DNA of 64,000 nucleotides, from assembly GCA_025050535.1 (NCBI GenBank), contig JALBVF010000010.1, positions 1 through 64,000 of the forward strand, written 5' to 3'. The position numbers and the translations under genes were made by a program. The DNA is from Candidatus Protistibacter heckmannii. Its GTDB lineage: Bacteria; Pseudomonadota; Gammaproteobacteria; Burkholderiales; Burkholderiaceae. A model generated the notes under the pieces. The model was not told the DNA's origin and ran no database searches. It saw nothing but the letters and a program-made list of their open reading frames with translations. Position 1 is the stretch's first letter. The number at the start of each line of letters is the position of its first letter. This document shows, in pieces, positions 9,723 through 19,778 of the stretch.

Positions 9723-9786
9723 AGCGCCAGAAAACGATTTTCTGCGCCGCACTAACAGCATAAACTGGCAGAAAACAGAGGAAGAG

Positions 9787-11412
9787 ATGGCGGAAACAAG
9801 GCTTGAATCCGCAGCCGTACCTGCGGAGAAACTCGTGGCGCTGCAGCAGAAGTATGCGCAGGACCTGACCCTGCTGTGCACGGCATACGCCGAAGGCAAG
9901 GGACTCCCGCAGGCCAAGGACAAGCGCTTTTCCGGCCCCGAGTGGAACGGCTTCTATGGTTTCGCCGCGGCGCTCTACCTGCTCAACGAACGGTATCTCA
10001 TGCAGATGGCCGAGTCCGTCGAAGCCGACGTCAAGACCCGCGAGCGGGTCCGGTTCGCCATCCAGTATTGGGTCGAGGCGATGTCGCCGGCCAACTTCCT
10101 CGCCACCAATCCCGAGGCGCAGCACAATCTGCTCGAGACCAATGGAAAATCCCTGCGCAGCGGCATCCTCAACATGCTCGGCGACCTGAGCAAGGGCAAA
10201 GTCTCGCAGACCGACTAGAGCGCCTTCGAGGTCGGCCGCAATCTCGCGGTGACGCCCGGCGCGGTGGTCTTCGAGAACGATTACTTCCAGCTCATCCAGT
10301 ACACGCCGGCCACGCCGCAGGTGCATGCGCTGCCGCTGCTGATGGTGCCGCCCTGCATCAACAAGTACTATATCCTCGACCTGCAGCCAGAGAATTCGCT
10401 GGGCAACTTCCTGGTGGGCGAGGGCCACACCGTGTTCCTCGTCTCCCGGCGCAATCCCGGCCAGGACATGGCCAAGGCCACCTGGGACGACTACATCGAG
10501 CATGGCCCGATCCGCGCCATGGAAGTGGTGCAGGACATCACCGACCACAAGAAGCTCAACGTCTTCGGCTTCTGCGTCGGCGGCACCATCGTCAGCACTG
10601 CGCTGGCGGTGCTCGCCGCGCGCGGCAAGCATCCGGCCGCCAGCCTCACGCTGCTCACCACGCTGCTCGACTTCAGTGACACCGGCGTGCTCGACGTCTT
10701 AATCGACGAAAACCAGGTGCAATTCTTCGAGACTACGCTCGCCAGCCAGCACGGCGGCCAGGTCGGCCTGATGCGCGGCGTCGATCTGGGCGCGACCTTT
10801 TCCTTCCTGCGGCCGATCGACCTGGTCTGGTCCTACGTCGTGGGCAATTATCTGAAGGGCGGCACGCCTCCGGCCTTCGACCTGCTCTACTGGAACGGCG
10901 ACGGCACCAATCTGCCCGGCCCGTTCTACGCCTGGTATCTGCGCCACACCTATCTGCAGGACGAGCTAAAGCAGCCCGGCTGGCTCAAGGTCTGCGGCGA
11001 AATTCTCGACCTGAGCCGCATCGAGGCGCCCGTCTTCATCTACGGTTCGATGGAAGACCACATCGTGCCCTGGAAGGCTGTCTATGCGTCCACGCGCCTG
11101 CTCAAGGGAGAGAAGGCCTTCGTGCTCGGCGCCTCGGGCCACGTGGCCGGCGTGATCAATCCGCCAGCCAAGAAAAAGCGCTCTTACTGGACCCTCGACG
11201 CGAAGGAGGGCAAGGGCGCCAAGGGCAAGAAAGCCGAACTGCCCAAGCAGGCCGAGGACTTGTTCGTCGCCGCACAGGAGCATCCCGGGAGCTGGTGGCC
11301 CGTGTGGGGCGTCTGGCTGGCCGGGCATGCCGGAGAGATGCAGGCCGCGCCCAAGAAGCCCGGCTCCAAGAATTATCCCGTCATCGAGCCGGCCCCCGGC
11401 CGCTACGTGTGA
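9787..11412 (+). pseudogene. phaC: class I poly(3-hydroxyalkanoate) synthase, single in-frame TAG
   Basis: PHA synthase polymerises 3-hydroxyacyl-CoA into storage granules. Start ATG 9787 follows AGAGGAAGAG. The frame is open for 541 codons except TAG at 10216-10218 (codon 144), in the run SQTD*SAFEVGRN where the family has Glu; GAG to TAG explains it. Downstream the catalytic triad is intact: Cys263 in GFCVGGT, Asp424 in EDHIVPW, His452 in SGHVAGV. The catalytic domain is thus complete, but translation of the full enzyme needs readthrough or restart. The following phaA is intact. Confidence 0.9.
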
Positions 11413-11469
11413 CAGAAAGCCTGAATCCATCCAGGCCAATCCATTGTTGAAATCAAGAAGAGGCAGACC

Positions 11470-12648
11470 ATGACCGATATCGTGATCGTTTCCGCCGCCC
11501 GCACCGCAGTGGGCAAGTTCGGCGGATCGCTGGCCAAGACGCCCGCCCCCGAGCTGGGCGCGCTCGTCATCAAGGAGGCGCTCGCTCGCGCCAAGGTGGC
11601 GCCCGACCAGGTCAGCGAAGTCATCATGGGCCAGGTGCTCACCGGCGGCTCCGGCCAGAACCCGGTGCGCCAGGCCTCGCTCAAGGCCGGGCTGCCCAAC
11701 ATGGTGCCGGCGATGACCATCAACAAAGTCTGCGGCTCTGGCCTGAAGGCCGTGATGCTGGCGGCCAACGCCATCATCGCCGGCGAGGCTGAGATCGTCG
11801 TGGCCGGCGGCCAGGAGAACATGAGCGCCGCGCCGCACGTGCTGCCCAATTCGCGCGACGGCTTCCGCATGGGCGACGCCAAGCTCATCGATTCGATGAT
11901 CGTCGACAGCCTCTGGGACGTCTACAACCAGTACCACATGGGCGTCACCGCCGAGAACGTCGCCAAGGAATATGGCATCACCCGCGAGATGCAAGACGCC
12001 TTCGCCGTCGGCTCGCAGAACAAGGCCGAGGCCGCGCAGAAGGCCGGCAGGTTCGCCGACGAGATCGTTCCGGTGATGCTGGCCCAGCGCAAGGGAGACC
12101 CCATCGCCTTCGCCACCGATGAATTCGTGCGCCAGGGCGCCACGCTCGACAGCATGGCCGGCCTCAAGCCCGCCTTCACCAAGGACGGCACGGTCACCGC
12201 TGCCAATGCCTCGGGCATCAACGACGGCGCCGCCGCCGTGGTCGTGATGGCCGCCAAGACCGCCGAGAAGATGGGCGTCACGCCGCTCGCGCGCATCGCC
12301 GCCTATACCAACGCCGGCGTGGATCCCAAGGTCATGGGCATGGGCCCGGTGCCGGCTTCGCGCCGCTGCCTCTCGCGCGCCGGCTGGCAGGTGGGCGACC
12401 TGGACCTCATGGAGATCAATGAAGCCTTCGCCGCCCAGGCCCTGGCCGTGCATCAGCATATGGGCTGGGACACCTCCAGGATCAATGTCAACGGCGGCGC
12501 CATCGCTATCGGCCATCCGATCGGTGCCTCGGGCTGCCGCATCCTGGTGACGCTGCTCCACGAAATGGCCCGCCGCGGCTCGAAGAAAGGCCTCGCCTCC
12601 CTGTGCATCGGGGGTGGCATGGGTGTTGCATTGGCTGTCGAACGCTAA
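11470..12648 (+). CDS. phaA: acetyl-CoA acetyltransferase (beta-ketothiolase)
   Basis: Condenses two acetyl-CoA to acetoacetyl-CoA, the first step of PHB synthesis (or runs in reverse in degradation). The 392-aa product has the nucleophilic Cys in KVCGSGLKA, the His of [14 protein letters not shown] and the second Cys in [18 protein letters not shown] precedes the start. It is 57 bp after phaC, so co-transcription is likely. The acetoacetyl-CoA reductase gene (phaB) that often follows is absent; an insertion-sequence remnant begins about 60 bp downstream. Intact. Confidence 0.93.
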   Translation: MTDIVIVSAARTAVGKFGGSLAKTPAPELGALVIKEALARAKVAPDQVSEVIMGQVLTGGSGQNPVRQASLKAGLPNMVPAMTINKVCGSGLKAVMLAANAIIAGEAEIVVAGGQENMSAAPHVLPNSRDGFRMGDAKLIDSMIVDSLWDVYNQYHMGVTAENVAKEYGITREMQDAFAVGSQNKAEAAQKAGRFADEIVPVMLAQRKGDPIAFATDEFVRQGATLDSMAGLKPAFTKDGTVTAANASGINDGAAAVVVMAAKTAEKMGVTPLARIAAYTNAGVDPKVMGMGPVPASRRCLSRAGWQVGDLDLMEINEAFAAQALAVHQHMGWDTSRINVNGGAIAIGHPIGASGCRILVTLLHEMARRGSKKGLASLCIGGGMGVALAVER

Positions 12649-12704
12649 ACAGGCTTATTGACCCGGCACTTAAACATTGAACTTATTGAGTGATATAGAG
12701 TCGG

Positions 12705-13044
12705 ATGTTGCAGGGACAAAATCGACTCGAGAACGCTGTCGGTAGCCGCCCTGAACGAACGGCGTCGACGTGCGGTGAAAATGCGGCTGGATGGCGTGAG
12801 CCTGAAGGACACGGCGGCGCAATGCGAGATGTCGCGCACGACGCTCATTGCGGCGGTGAAGGCGTATCGCGCGGGCGGGTGGAAGGCCATCGACGTTGAG
12901 CGCCCCGGGCGCCCGCAGGGTACGGGTAGAACGCTGACGGCGGAGCAGGAACGCGAGGTTCAGCGGCTGATCCGCGACCGCATGCCCGACCAGTTGAAGA
13001 TGATCTACGCGCTGTGGAGCCGCCAGGCAGTGGCCGAGTTGATG
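12705..13044 (+). mobile_element. IS630-family transposase N-terminal remnant
   Basis: The plus strand encodes ALNERRRRAVKMRLDGVSL... helix-turn-helix regions, GRPQGTGRTLTAEQE and QLKMIYALWSRQAVAEL, the N-terminal DNA-binding part of IS630-type transposases. The frame has no good start (ATG 12775 is internal). At about 13040 the similarity stops and the frame continues directly into a TonB-dependent receptor. The catalytic DDE domain and the right end of the element are gone. No clear terminal inverted repeat or target duplication is visible. Confidence 0.8.
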
Positions 13045-14502
13045 AACCGCGACATGCCCGACTACGGCTTCGTCGGTCTGAACAGCGCGCCCTTGGGCGC
13101 CTCGAGCAAGACCTGGTACGGCTACACCGATGACCGCACCATCCAGGAAGCCACCTCGCTGAACGCGCGCATCGACCACAAGATCTCGCCCACGCTGAGC
13201 ATGCGCAGCCAGACTCAGTTCTCGCAGACCAACACCAATGCGGTCGAGACGTCGTCGCACGCCATCGGCTCGGTCGGCGGCTCGGGCTTCACCACCGTCA
13301 CCGGCGCGAGCACGCTGCCCCTGTACTCGCTCTATGTGCAGCTGCAAAGCCATGACCGCCAGATCCGCGACAAGTCCTTCTCCAACCAGACCGACTTCAC
13401 CTATCTGTTCGACACCGGCTCGATCAAGCACACGCAGGTCTCCGGTGGCGAACTCGGCTGGGATTCCTACGGCGTCGTCAACTACGCGCGCACCGGTAGC
13501 TGCAACGGCGTGACAATGGCCTCGAGCACGGTGGCCTGCGTGCCGCTGCTCGGCTCGAGCTACACCACCTCGCCCACCTCGGCGACCACGACCCTGGCCA
13601 ACGTCGGCACCGGCAACGCCAGCACCGTCGCGGCGTACACCAACGACACGATCGAGCTGAACAAGCAGTGGAAGCTGGTCGGCGGCCTGCGCTGGGACCG
13701 CTACCACGCCTCGCTGACCAACGCCGTCACGACCAACGCCACGGCCGCCGCCGCGCAGACCACCTATTTCACCAGCGTGCGAGCCGGCGCAATGTACCAG
13801 CCGGCCAACTGGCAGTCCTACTACCTGTCCTACGGCACGTCGTTCAATCCCTCGCTGGAATCGCTGACCGTGACCAACGGCACGCAGGCGGTGGCGCCGG
13901 AAAGCAACCGCACCTATGAACTGGGCAGAAAGTGGGACCTGCTGCACAACCAGCTCTCGCTGAGCGCCGCGGTGTTCCAGATCGAGAAGAGCAATGCCCG
14001 CAGCCAGGTGTCGACCGGCGTGTACACGCTCGACGGCGACGTCCGCGTGAACGGCTTCCGCCTTGGCGCGGCCGTCAACCTGACGAAGAAGTGGGGCGTC
14101 TACGGCGGCTACACCTTCCTCGACGGCAGGATCGTCAGCGCTTCCGCGCTGGACGCCACGCAGGGCAACATCCCCGCGAACACGCCGCGCCACACTCTGG
14201 CGCTGTGGACCACCTATGACATCGTTCCCGGCTGAAAGGCCGGCGGCGGCGCGACCTTCATGTCCAGCCGCTTCGCCGCCAACTGCAACACCGTGGTCAC
14301 CTCCGGCAACGCGATCCAGGTTCCGTCCTATACGCGCTTCGACGCCATGCTGGCCTACCGCCAGCCGAAGTACGACGTGCGCGTGAATCTGCTCAACGTG
14401 TTCAACAAGCAGTACTATGACTCCCTGATCCAGTCCGAAGGCGGTCGCGCGGTGCTCGGCATCGGCCGCACCGCCATGCTGACCGTCACCTATCGGATGT
14501 AA
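13045..14502 (+). pseudogene. TonB-dependent siderophore receptor (Fiu-like), N-terminus lost, one TGA
   Basis: Beta-barrel part of an outer-membrane receptor of the catecholate siderophore type. Visible: alternating barrel strands, LVGGLRWDRYHASL, YGTSFNPSLESLT, APESNRTYELGRKWDLL, NTPRHTLALWTTYD, and the C-terminal VNLLNVFNKQYYDSL...TVTYRM. The signal peptide, TonB box and plug are missing, replaced by the IS630 fragment at about 13045. TGA at 14233-14235 interrupts YDIVPG*KAGGGATF, where Trp (TGG) is usual. The following gene is piuC, a pairing typical of fiu-type loci, supporting the receptor assignment. Confidence 0.8.
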
Positions 14503-14515
14503 AGACCAGGCGTAC

Positions 14516-15198
14516 ATGCTGCTGACCATCCCGCAAGTCCTCAACCCAGAGCAACTCGCCACCGTCCGCCACGAGCTGGACGGCGCCGGAGAGGCCTGGG
14601 CGGATCACGGCGGGCTATCAAGGCGCACCGGTCAAGTTCAACCAGCAGATCGACGAGCGCTCCGACGTGGGGAGCGGCCTCGGGCACCTGATCATCTCGG
14701 TGCTCGAGCGCAATCCCCTCTTCATCAGCGCAGCGCTGCCAGCGGGCGTCTGTCTATCCGCCAATGTTCAACCGTTACAGTGAAGGCATGACCTTCGGCG
14801 CCCACGTCGACGGCTCCGTGCGCATCGATCCGTTGAGCGGCATGAAGATCCGCACCGACGTGTCGGCCACGCTCTTCCTGACCGATCCGGCCGACTACGA
14901 CAGCGGTGAGTTGTGCATCGAGGACACCTACGGCACGCACGAGATCAAGCTCGCGGCCGGCGACATGGTGCTCTATCCGGCCACCAGCGTGCATCTGGTC
15001 AAGCCAATCACGCGCGGCGTGCGCGTGGGCTGTTTCTTCTGGGTGCAGAGCCTGATCTGCGACGACGGCCAGCGCGCGCTGCTCTTCGACATGGACAACG
15101 CCATCCAGGCGCTCAACGCCGAGGAGGCGGACGAGAAGGCTCGCCGCACTCTCATCGGCATTTACCACAACCTGCTGCGGATGTGGTCCGAAACCTGA
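14516..15198 (+). pseudogene. piuC: PKHD-type hydroxylase PiuC (YbiX), two frameshifts
   Basis: Fe(II)/2-oxoglutarate-dependent dioxygenase found beside iron-regulated siderophore receptors. The N-terminal frame (MLLTIPQVLNPEQLA) shifts at about 14602, after which ITAGYQGAPVKFNQQ is read in another frame, and again at about 14750, where a 4-bp duplication (tgtc) separates LPAGV from YPPMFNRYSEG. The last 144 codons are clean and hold the metal site: His and Asp in FGAHVDGSVR and the distal His in TSVHLVKPITRG with the 2-oxoglutarate-binding Arg. So two small indels inactivate it. Confidence 0.85.
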
Positions 15199-15223
15199 CC
15201 TGGCGATCAGGCGGCCACGGGCC

Positions 15224-15673
15224 TTACATGCCCGAGGCCGAATCCGTGTTGGTGTAGATCCAGTACTGCACAGTGTTGTTCACCACCCGCGTGAATTCCT
15301 CGAAGGCCACCGGCTTGACCACATAGGCGTTGGCGCAGTTGGTGTAGCTGTCGGTGATGTCGCGGCTCAGCTTGGACGAGGAGAAGATGACCACCGGGAT
15401 CAGATCGGTCGCGGGGTTCTTGCGCATCTCCGCCTCCACCTCGATGCCAGAGAGGCTGAGCATCTTGTTGTCGAGGATCACCAGCGAGGGCTGGGCGGTG
15501 TCGCGGAAGGCGCAGGCGCCGTTGCGGAACAGGAAGTCGAGCGCCTCCTGGCCGCTGCCGGCGGTGTCGATGTGATTGGCGTAGCTGGCTTCGTCGAGGA
15601 CCATCTTGATCATCTCCAGATCGGCCTCGCTGTCGTCCACCAGCAGAATCCGTTTTTGTTCACTGCTAGGCAT
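15224..15673 (-). CDS. single-domain response regulator receiver protein
   Basis: 149-aa CheY-like receiver: acidic pocket LLVDDSEAD near residue 12, phospho-acceptor Asp in LVILDNKML, switch Ser in IFSSSK, and Lys in VVKPVAFEEF. It has no output domain. In this group (cyanobacterial Rcp-like and related regulators) the receiver is encoded with a PAS/phytochrome-like kinase. Its start overlaps the end of the adjacent kinase pseudogene by 8 bp. The receiver itself is intact though its partner kinase is not. TAA stop at 15224. Confidence 0.85.
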   Translation of the reverse strand: MPSSEQKRILLVDDSEADLEMIKMVLDEASYANHIDTAGSGQEALDFLFRNGACAFRDTAQPSLVILDNKMLSLSGIEVEAEMRKNPATDLIPVVIFSSSKLSRDITDSYTNCANAYVVKPVAFEEFTRVVNNTVQYWIYTNTDSASGM

Positions 15674-16935
15674 TGCCGTTCTCTAGACTCTCGAAATTCT
15701 CGACCGACTGATCGAAATTGAAATAGAAGGTCGAACCCTCGTCAACCCGGCCCCAGGCCCAGATCGAACTGCTGATCTTGGCGAGCAGCCGCTTCACGAT
15801 CGCCAGGCCCATGCCCGTGTCCGTGAAGATCTGATCCGGATGCAAACGCTCGAAGAGCTTGAACAGATGGCTCTCGAGCTCCGGATCGAAGCCGACCCAA
15901 TTATCCGCCAAAAAATAGATCGGTCCGCCCTCGGTCTGACGGATCACGCCGATTTCGACCCTGGGAGTTTCCCGGGTCTGGCTTAAATTGACGGCGTTGG
16001 CGCACAGGTTGTAGAGCACCTCGCACAGGATCACCCATTCGATGTTCGGCAGGCTGGGCCATTCGGCCGAGACCTGCTCCTTGACCGCGTTGGCCAGCTC
16101 CACCATGTCGATGTGCTCGGAGCGCACCGGCTGCGCGCCCAGGCCGGTGTAGGCCAGCAGCTCCTCGACTAGGCGCGCCTGATGTTCGGCCGAATCCTGG
16201 ATCAGCTGCAGCCAGCGCCGCGCGCACGGCTCCACCTCGTCGCCAAGCATCTTCACCAACTGCGCGGAGAAGCCGGCGACGTGGCGGGTGGGCGCGCGCA
16301 GGTCGTGCGCCAGCGTGTAGGCGAAGGTCTCCAGATCCTCGTTGGCGCGCTGCAGCGCCTGCGTGCGCTGGGCCATGCACATTTCCAGCTCGGAATTGGA
16401 ATCGGCGAGCCGCTCCCTCGTTCTTGCGCTGCTCGGTGATGTCGAGGAAGGTGGCGGTGACCATCTCGGGCTTGCTGCCTTCCTCGCCGCGGATCGGTTC
16501 GGCGTTGACGCGGATCCAGCGCAGGTCGCCGTTGCCCAGGGTCACGCCGATCACCATGCCCGAGACCGGCTCGCCGGTGCGCAGCGCAATCATGGCCGGA
16601 TGCTGGTCCGCTGGGAGCGGGCGGCCGTCCTCGTAGATCATCTTCAGGTTGCGTTCGCGGGTGGCTAGGCCGGTGGTCTGGTCACGGCTCAGATCGAGGA
16701 TCTTCAGCGCCGCATCGTTCCATTCGATGATCGTGCCCTCGGCGTCGTGCACGACGATGCCCTCCAGCAGCGACACCATCGCCGAACGCAGCCTCGATTC
16801 GCTCAGCTTGGCGTTTTGCCGTGCCAGATTGGTCTGCACGATGCGCCGGTGGGTCATGGTGCCCAGGCCGGCGATGCTCAGTCCGGCGAGCGCCAGCAGG
16901 ATCAGCATGTTGCGGGTGCGCGCGCTCCAGCTGGC
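15666..16935 (-). pseudogene. PAS sensor histidine kinase, truncated and frameshifted
   Basis: Minus-strand kinase: a transmembrane segment (MLILLALAGLSIAGLG, from 16908), a PAS/PAC domain ending TATFLDITEQRK, a frameshift near 16425, then a dimerisation domain with the phosphorylatable His in AYTLAHDLRAPTRH, and an ATPase domain (NLCANAV, DTGMGLAIVKRL). About 10 residues normally between the sheet and the N-box are missing (WVIL-CEVLYN), an in-frame deletion. The N-terminus stops abruptly at about 16935 where a plus-strand hydro-lyase fragment begins. Paired with the receiver gene at 15224-15673. Confidence 0.8.
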
Positions 16936-17540
16936 CAGCGCAATCCCAAGCCCTGCCCGCTGGTGGAAGTGCTCGAGCCGGGCGCCTGGGAGCCCCGGAC
17001 GGCGAAGGGAGCCGACGTCCGCAGCGACCTGCCGGGCTACCGCATCTTCCGCGACGGCAAGCTGGAAAAGGAAGTGGGCGACATCCGCGAATACTTGTGC
17101 GACGACCTCGTCACCTTCCTCATCGGCGGCAGCTTTTCCTTCGAGGCCGCGCTGATGCGCGGTGGCATCGGCCTGCGCCACGTGGAAGAGGGCGTCAACG
17201 TGCCGATGTACAAGACCAACATCCCCGGCGAATCCGCCGGCCGCATGCGCGGCAACATGGTGGTGAGCATGCGGCCCATCGATTCGCGCGACATCGCGCG
17301 CGCCGTCGAGATCCCCACGCGCACGGCTCGCCGGTGCATATTGGCAACCCCGGGCGCATCGGCATCGCCGACGTCTCCAAGCCCGACTTCAGCGACGCCG
17401 TCAGCCTGCGCGAGGGCGAGCTGCCGGTCTTCTTGGCCTGCGGCGTCACGCCGCAGTACGTCACCGAACTGAGCCGGCTTCCCTTCAGCATCACCCATTA
17501 GCCGGGCAAGATGTTCGTCACCGACCTCGACCTCGATTAA
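16936..17540 (+). pseudogene. DUF1445 (YcsI-type) hydro-lyase remnant
   Basis: Plus-strand fragment starting mid-protein with RNPKPCPLVEVLEPG, followed by YLCDDLVTFLIGGSFSFE and MYKTNIP, typical of the putative hydro-lyase family that includes YcsI and D-glutamate cyclase. The first 70 or so residues are missing. A short deletion/frameshift at about 17320 lies before GSPVHIGNPGRIGIAD, and TAG at 17499-17501 interrupts ITH*PGKMFVTDL shortly before the TAA at 17538. The left edge coincides with the truncation of the kinase gene on the other strand. Confidence 0.75.
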
Positions 17541-17640
17541 AAAATCTGTGGCGCTGATTAGAAAGCCTGATCCCGGGGGAGGACTTTCGGCGAATAAATC
17601 GCCACAAACCGCAAACGATCGCGGTAAAATACGCGTCATC

Positions 17641-17646
17641 TATAAT
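17641..17646 (+). promoter_or_regulatory. candidate -10 box upstream of the sugar dehydrogenase gene
   Basis: TATAAT 20 bases before the start codon, followed by AGGAGA. The short leader and absence of a clear -35 make this tentative. Confidence 0.3.
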
Positions 17647-17665
17647 AATAAATAGGAGACGGACG

Positions 17666-18892
17666 ATGAAGCTGAATAAGCTCGTTATCGCACTCGGCCT
17701 GATGGCCGCCGCGCCGGCCTTCACCAAGGCGCCGGCCGCTGGCGGCAATCCGCCTCCGCCCTGGAAGCAGGGCATTGGCACCGATTCCGCGACCGCCACC
17801 CTGCATCCCTTCAGCCCCAACTTCACCGGCGCCGAAGTCAAGGACCCGCCCATCGACAAGCTCAAGGTGCCGGCCGGCTTCAAGATCGAGGTGTGGGCCG
17901 AGGGCGTGCCCGAGGCGCGCTCGCTCGCCCTGAGCGACAAGAGCACCGTCTTCGTCAGCAACCGCCTGGCCAAGAACATCTACGCGGTGATCGACCGTGG
18001 CGGCAAGCGCGAGGTCAAGACCATCCTCAAGGGCCTGAACTCGCCCAGCGGCATCATCTTCAGCAAGGGCACGCTCTTCGTCGCCGAGCGCGACAAGATC
18101 ACGCGCTACGACGGCATTGAGGATAACCTCGACAATCCGCCCGCGCCCAAGCTCGTCTTCGCCGACACCGATCCGACCAACGGCCCCGGCCACTTCTGGA
18201 AGTATCTGGCGATGGGCCCGGACGGCAAGCTGTACTTCAACATCGGCTCGCCACAGAACATCACGACGCCGAACTACATCCAGGCCGCGATCCACCGCGT
18301 CGATCCCAAGACCGGCAAGTTCTAGATCATCGCCACCGGCGTGCGCAACAGCGTGGCCATGGACTTCCACCCCGTCACCAAGCAGTTCTGGTTCACCGAA
18401 CACGGCCGCGACTGGCTGGGCGACGAGCTGCCCCACGATGAGCTAAACGTCGTGACTAAGACCGGCGAGAACTTCGGCTTCCCCTGGTGCCGCCAGGGCG
18501 ACACGCCCGATCCGGAATACGTCAAGTACCGTGACTGCGTGTCGACCACCGCGCCCGTGCTCAAGCTTGGTCCCCACGTCGCGCCGACGGGCATGCATTT
18601 CTACACCAGCAAGATGTTCCACGCCGAGTACAAGAACAACATCTTCATCGCCCGCCACGGCTCCTGGAACCGCAACACCAAGCACGGTTACGATGTGATG
18701 CGCGTCGTGCTCGATGCCAAGGGCAAGGCCGTCAAGTACGAGCCCTTCCTGATGGGCTTTGTCATCAACGACAAGGGTGATCCGCCGATGTGGGGCTGCC
18801 CAGTCGACCTGCTGCAGCTCAAGGACGGTTCGCTGCTGGCGTCCGAGGACTACAACGGCACCATCTACCGGATCAGCTACGCCAAGAAATAG
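17666..18892 (+). pseudogene. PQQ-type soluble sugar (sorbosone-like) dehydrogenase, one in-frame TAG
   Basis: Exported beta-propeller oxidoreductase of the glucose/sorbosone dehydrogenase family. ATAGGAGA precedes the ATG; residues 1-20 form a signal peptide (MKLNKLVIALGLMAAAPAF). Propeller motifs include YLAMGPDGKLYFNIGSPQN, HPVTKQFWFTEHGRDWLGDE and ENFGFPWCRQGDTPD. TAG at 18323-18325 (codon 220) lies in KTGKF*IIATGVRNS, where Glu is usual. The rest to 18892 is clean (408 codons in all). A c-type cytochrome gene follows 20 bp downstream, the likely electron acceptor. Confidence 0.85.
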
Positions 18893-18912
18893 TGTTGAGA
18901 AGCTGTTCAACG

Positions 18913-19524
18913 ATGCGATCGATATCGAGTTTTAACTCCAGTTGGGCCGCGGCGGTTTCCGCCGCGGTTTTTTCTCTGTGCAACCTCGCCGGCAGCGCGG
19001 CGGCGGACATCGATGCCGGCCGCGCGAAGGCGCCGCTCTGCGTGGCCTGTCACGGCCCCGGCGGCAATTCCGCCATGCCCGAGATCCCGGCGATGGCGGG
19101 CATGCCCGCGCAGTCCATCGACACCGCGCTCTACCAGTTCCTCGAGGGCAACCGCAAGAATCCCTCCATGTCGCCCTTCGCACCGAATCTGAGCAACGGC
19201 GACATGAACAACCTGGCCGTCTATTTCGCCTCCGAAAAGTGCGCGCGCGCCGGGCACCAGACCAAGCCCGAGAACGTCGAGGCCGGTCCGCGCCTTGGCT
19301 AAGCAGTTCAACTGCACCCAATGCCACGGCCCGGCGCTGCTCGGCGTGCAGCGCATCCCGCGCCTCGCGGGCCAGCAGCACGACTACCTGCTCGCGCAGC
19401 TGCGCGGCTTCACAAAGCGGCGACGCGCTTCGACATGGACGGCAACATGACCTCCGCCGCCTCCGCGCTCAAGGACGAGGACATCGTCCGGCTCGCGGAT
19501 TACATCGCGGGTCTGGGCCAATAG
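18913..19524 (+). pseudogene. di-haem cytochrome c4-like protein, frameshifted
   Basis: Periplasmic class I cytochrome with two haem sites. The N-terminal part has a signal peptide and the first CXXCH (CVACHGPGG). At about 19297 a one-base C insertion breaks the frame (ENVEAG then GRALAKQFN in another frame); the second site CTQCHGPALLGVQ and the end LRGF...AATRFDMDGNMTSAASAL follow, with a further indel at about 19413. It ends with TAG at 19522. It probably accepted electrons from the upstream dehydrogenase and passed them to a terminal oxidase; now inactive. Confidence 0.85.
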
Positions 19525-19555
19525 ACGCCGGTGGCGCGGCAGGCGAGTTTAGGCT

Positions 19556-19717
19556 TCAAGCCTTGCGCATGGCGCCGAGCTTCAATCCGAAGGCGCTCAA
19601 TATCTTGTTCATCGTCTGAACCGTGCCTTCGCTGCGCCCTTGCTCGATGTCCTGCAGGGCGCGCCGGTCGAACTTCAGTGGCGCATGCACCAGCAGGCCC
19701 AGTCTGCGGGCGATTTA
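19556..19717 (-). pseudogene. possible XRE/HigA-type HTH regulator, C-terminal fragment
   Basis: Minus-strand frame without a start, reading RRALQDIEQGRSEGTVQTMNK then LSAFGLKLGAM to a TGA at 19556. The pattern (IEQGR...T...ILSAFGL) resembles the recognition-helix region of Cro/HipB-type regulators. Short and truncated on the 5' side by a stop; low certainty. Confidence 0.35.
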
Positions 19718-19778
19718 AGTGCGTAAATAAGATGGTCGGCTGATTGAGGGGCGGCGTGCCGGAAACCGGTTTTCCGGC

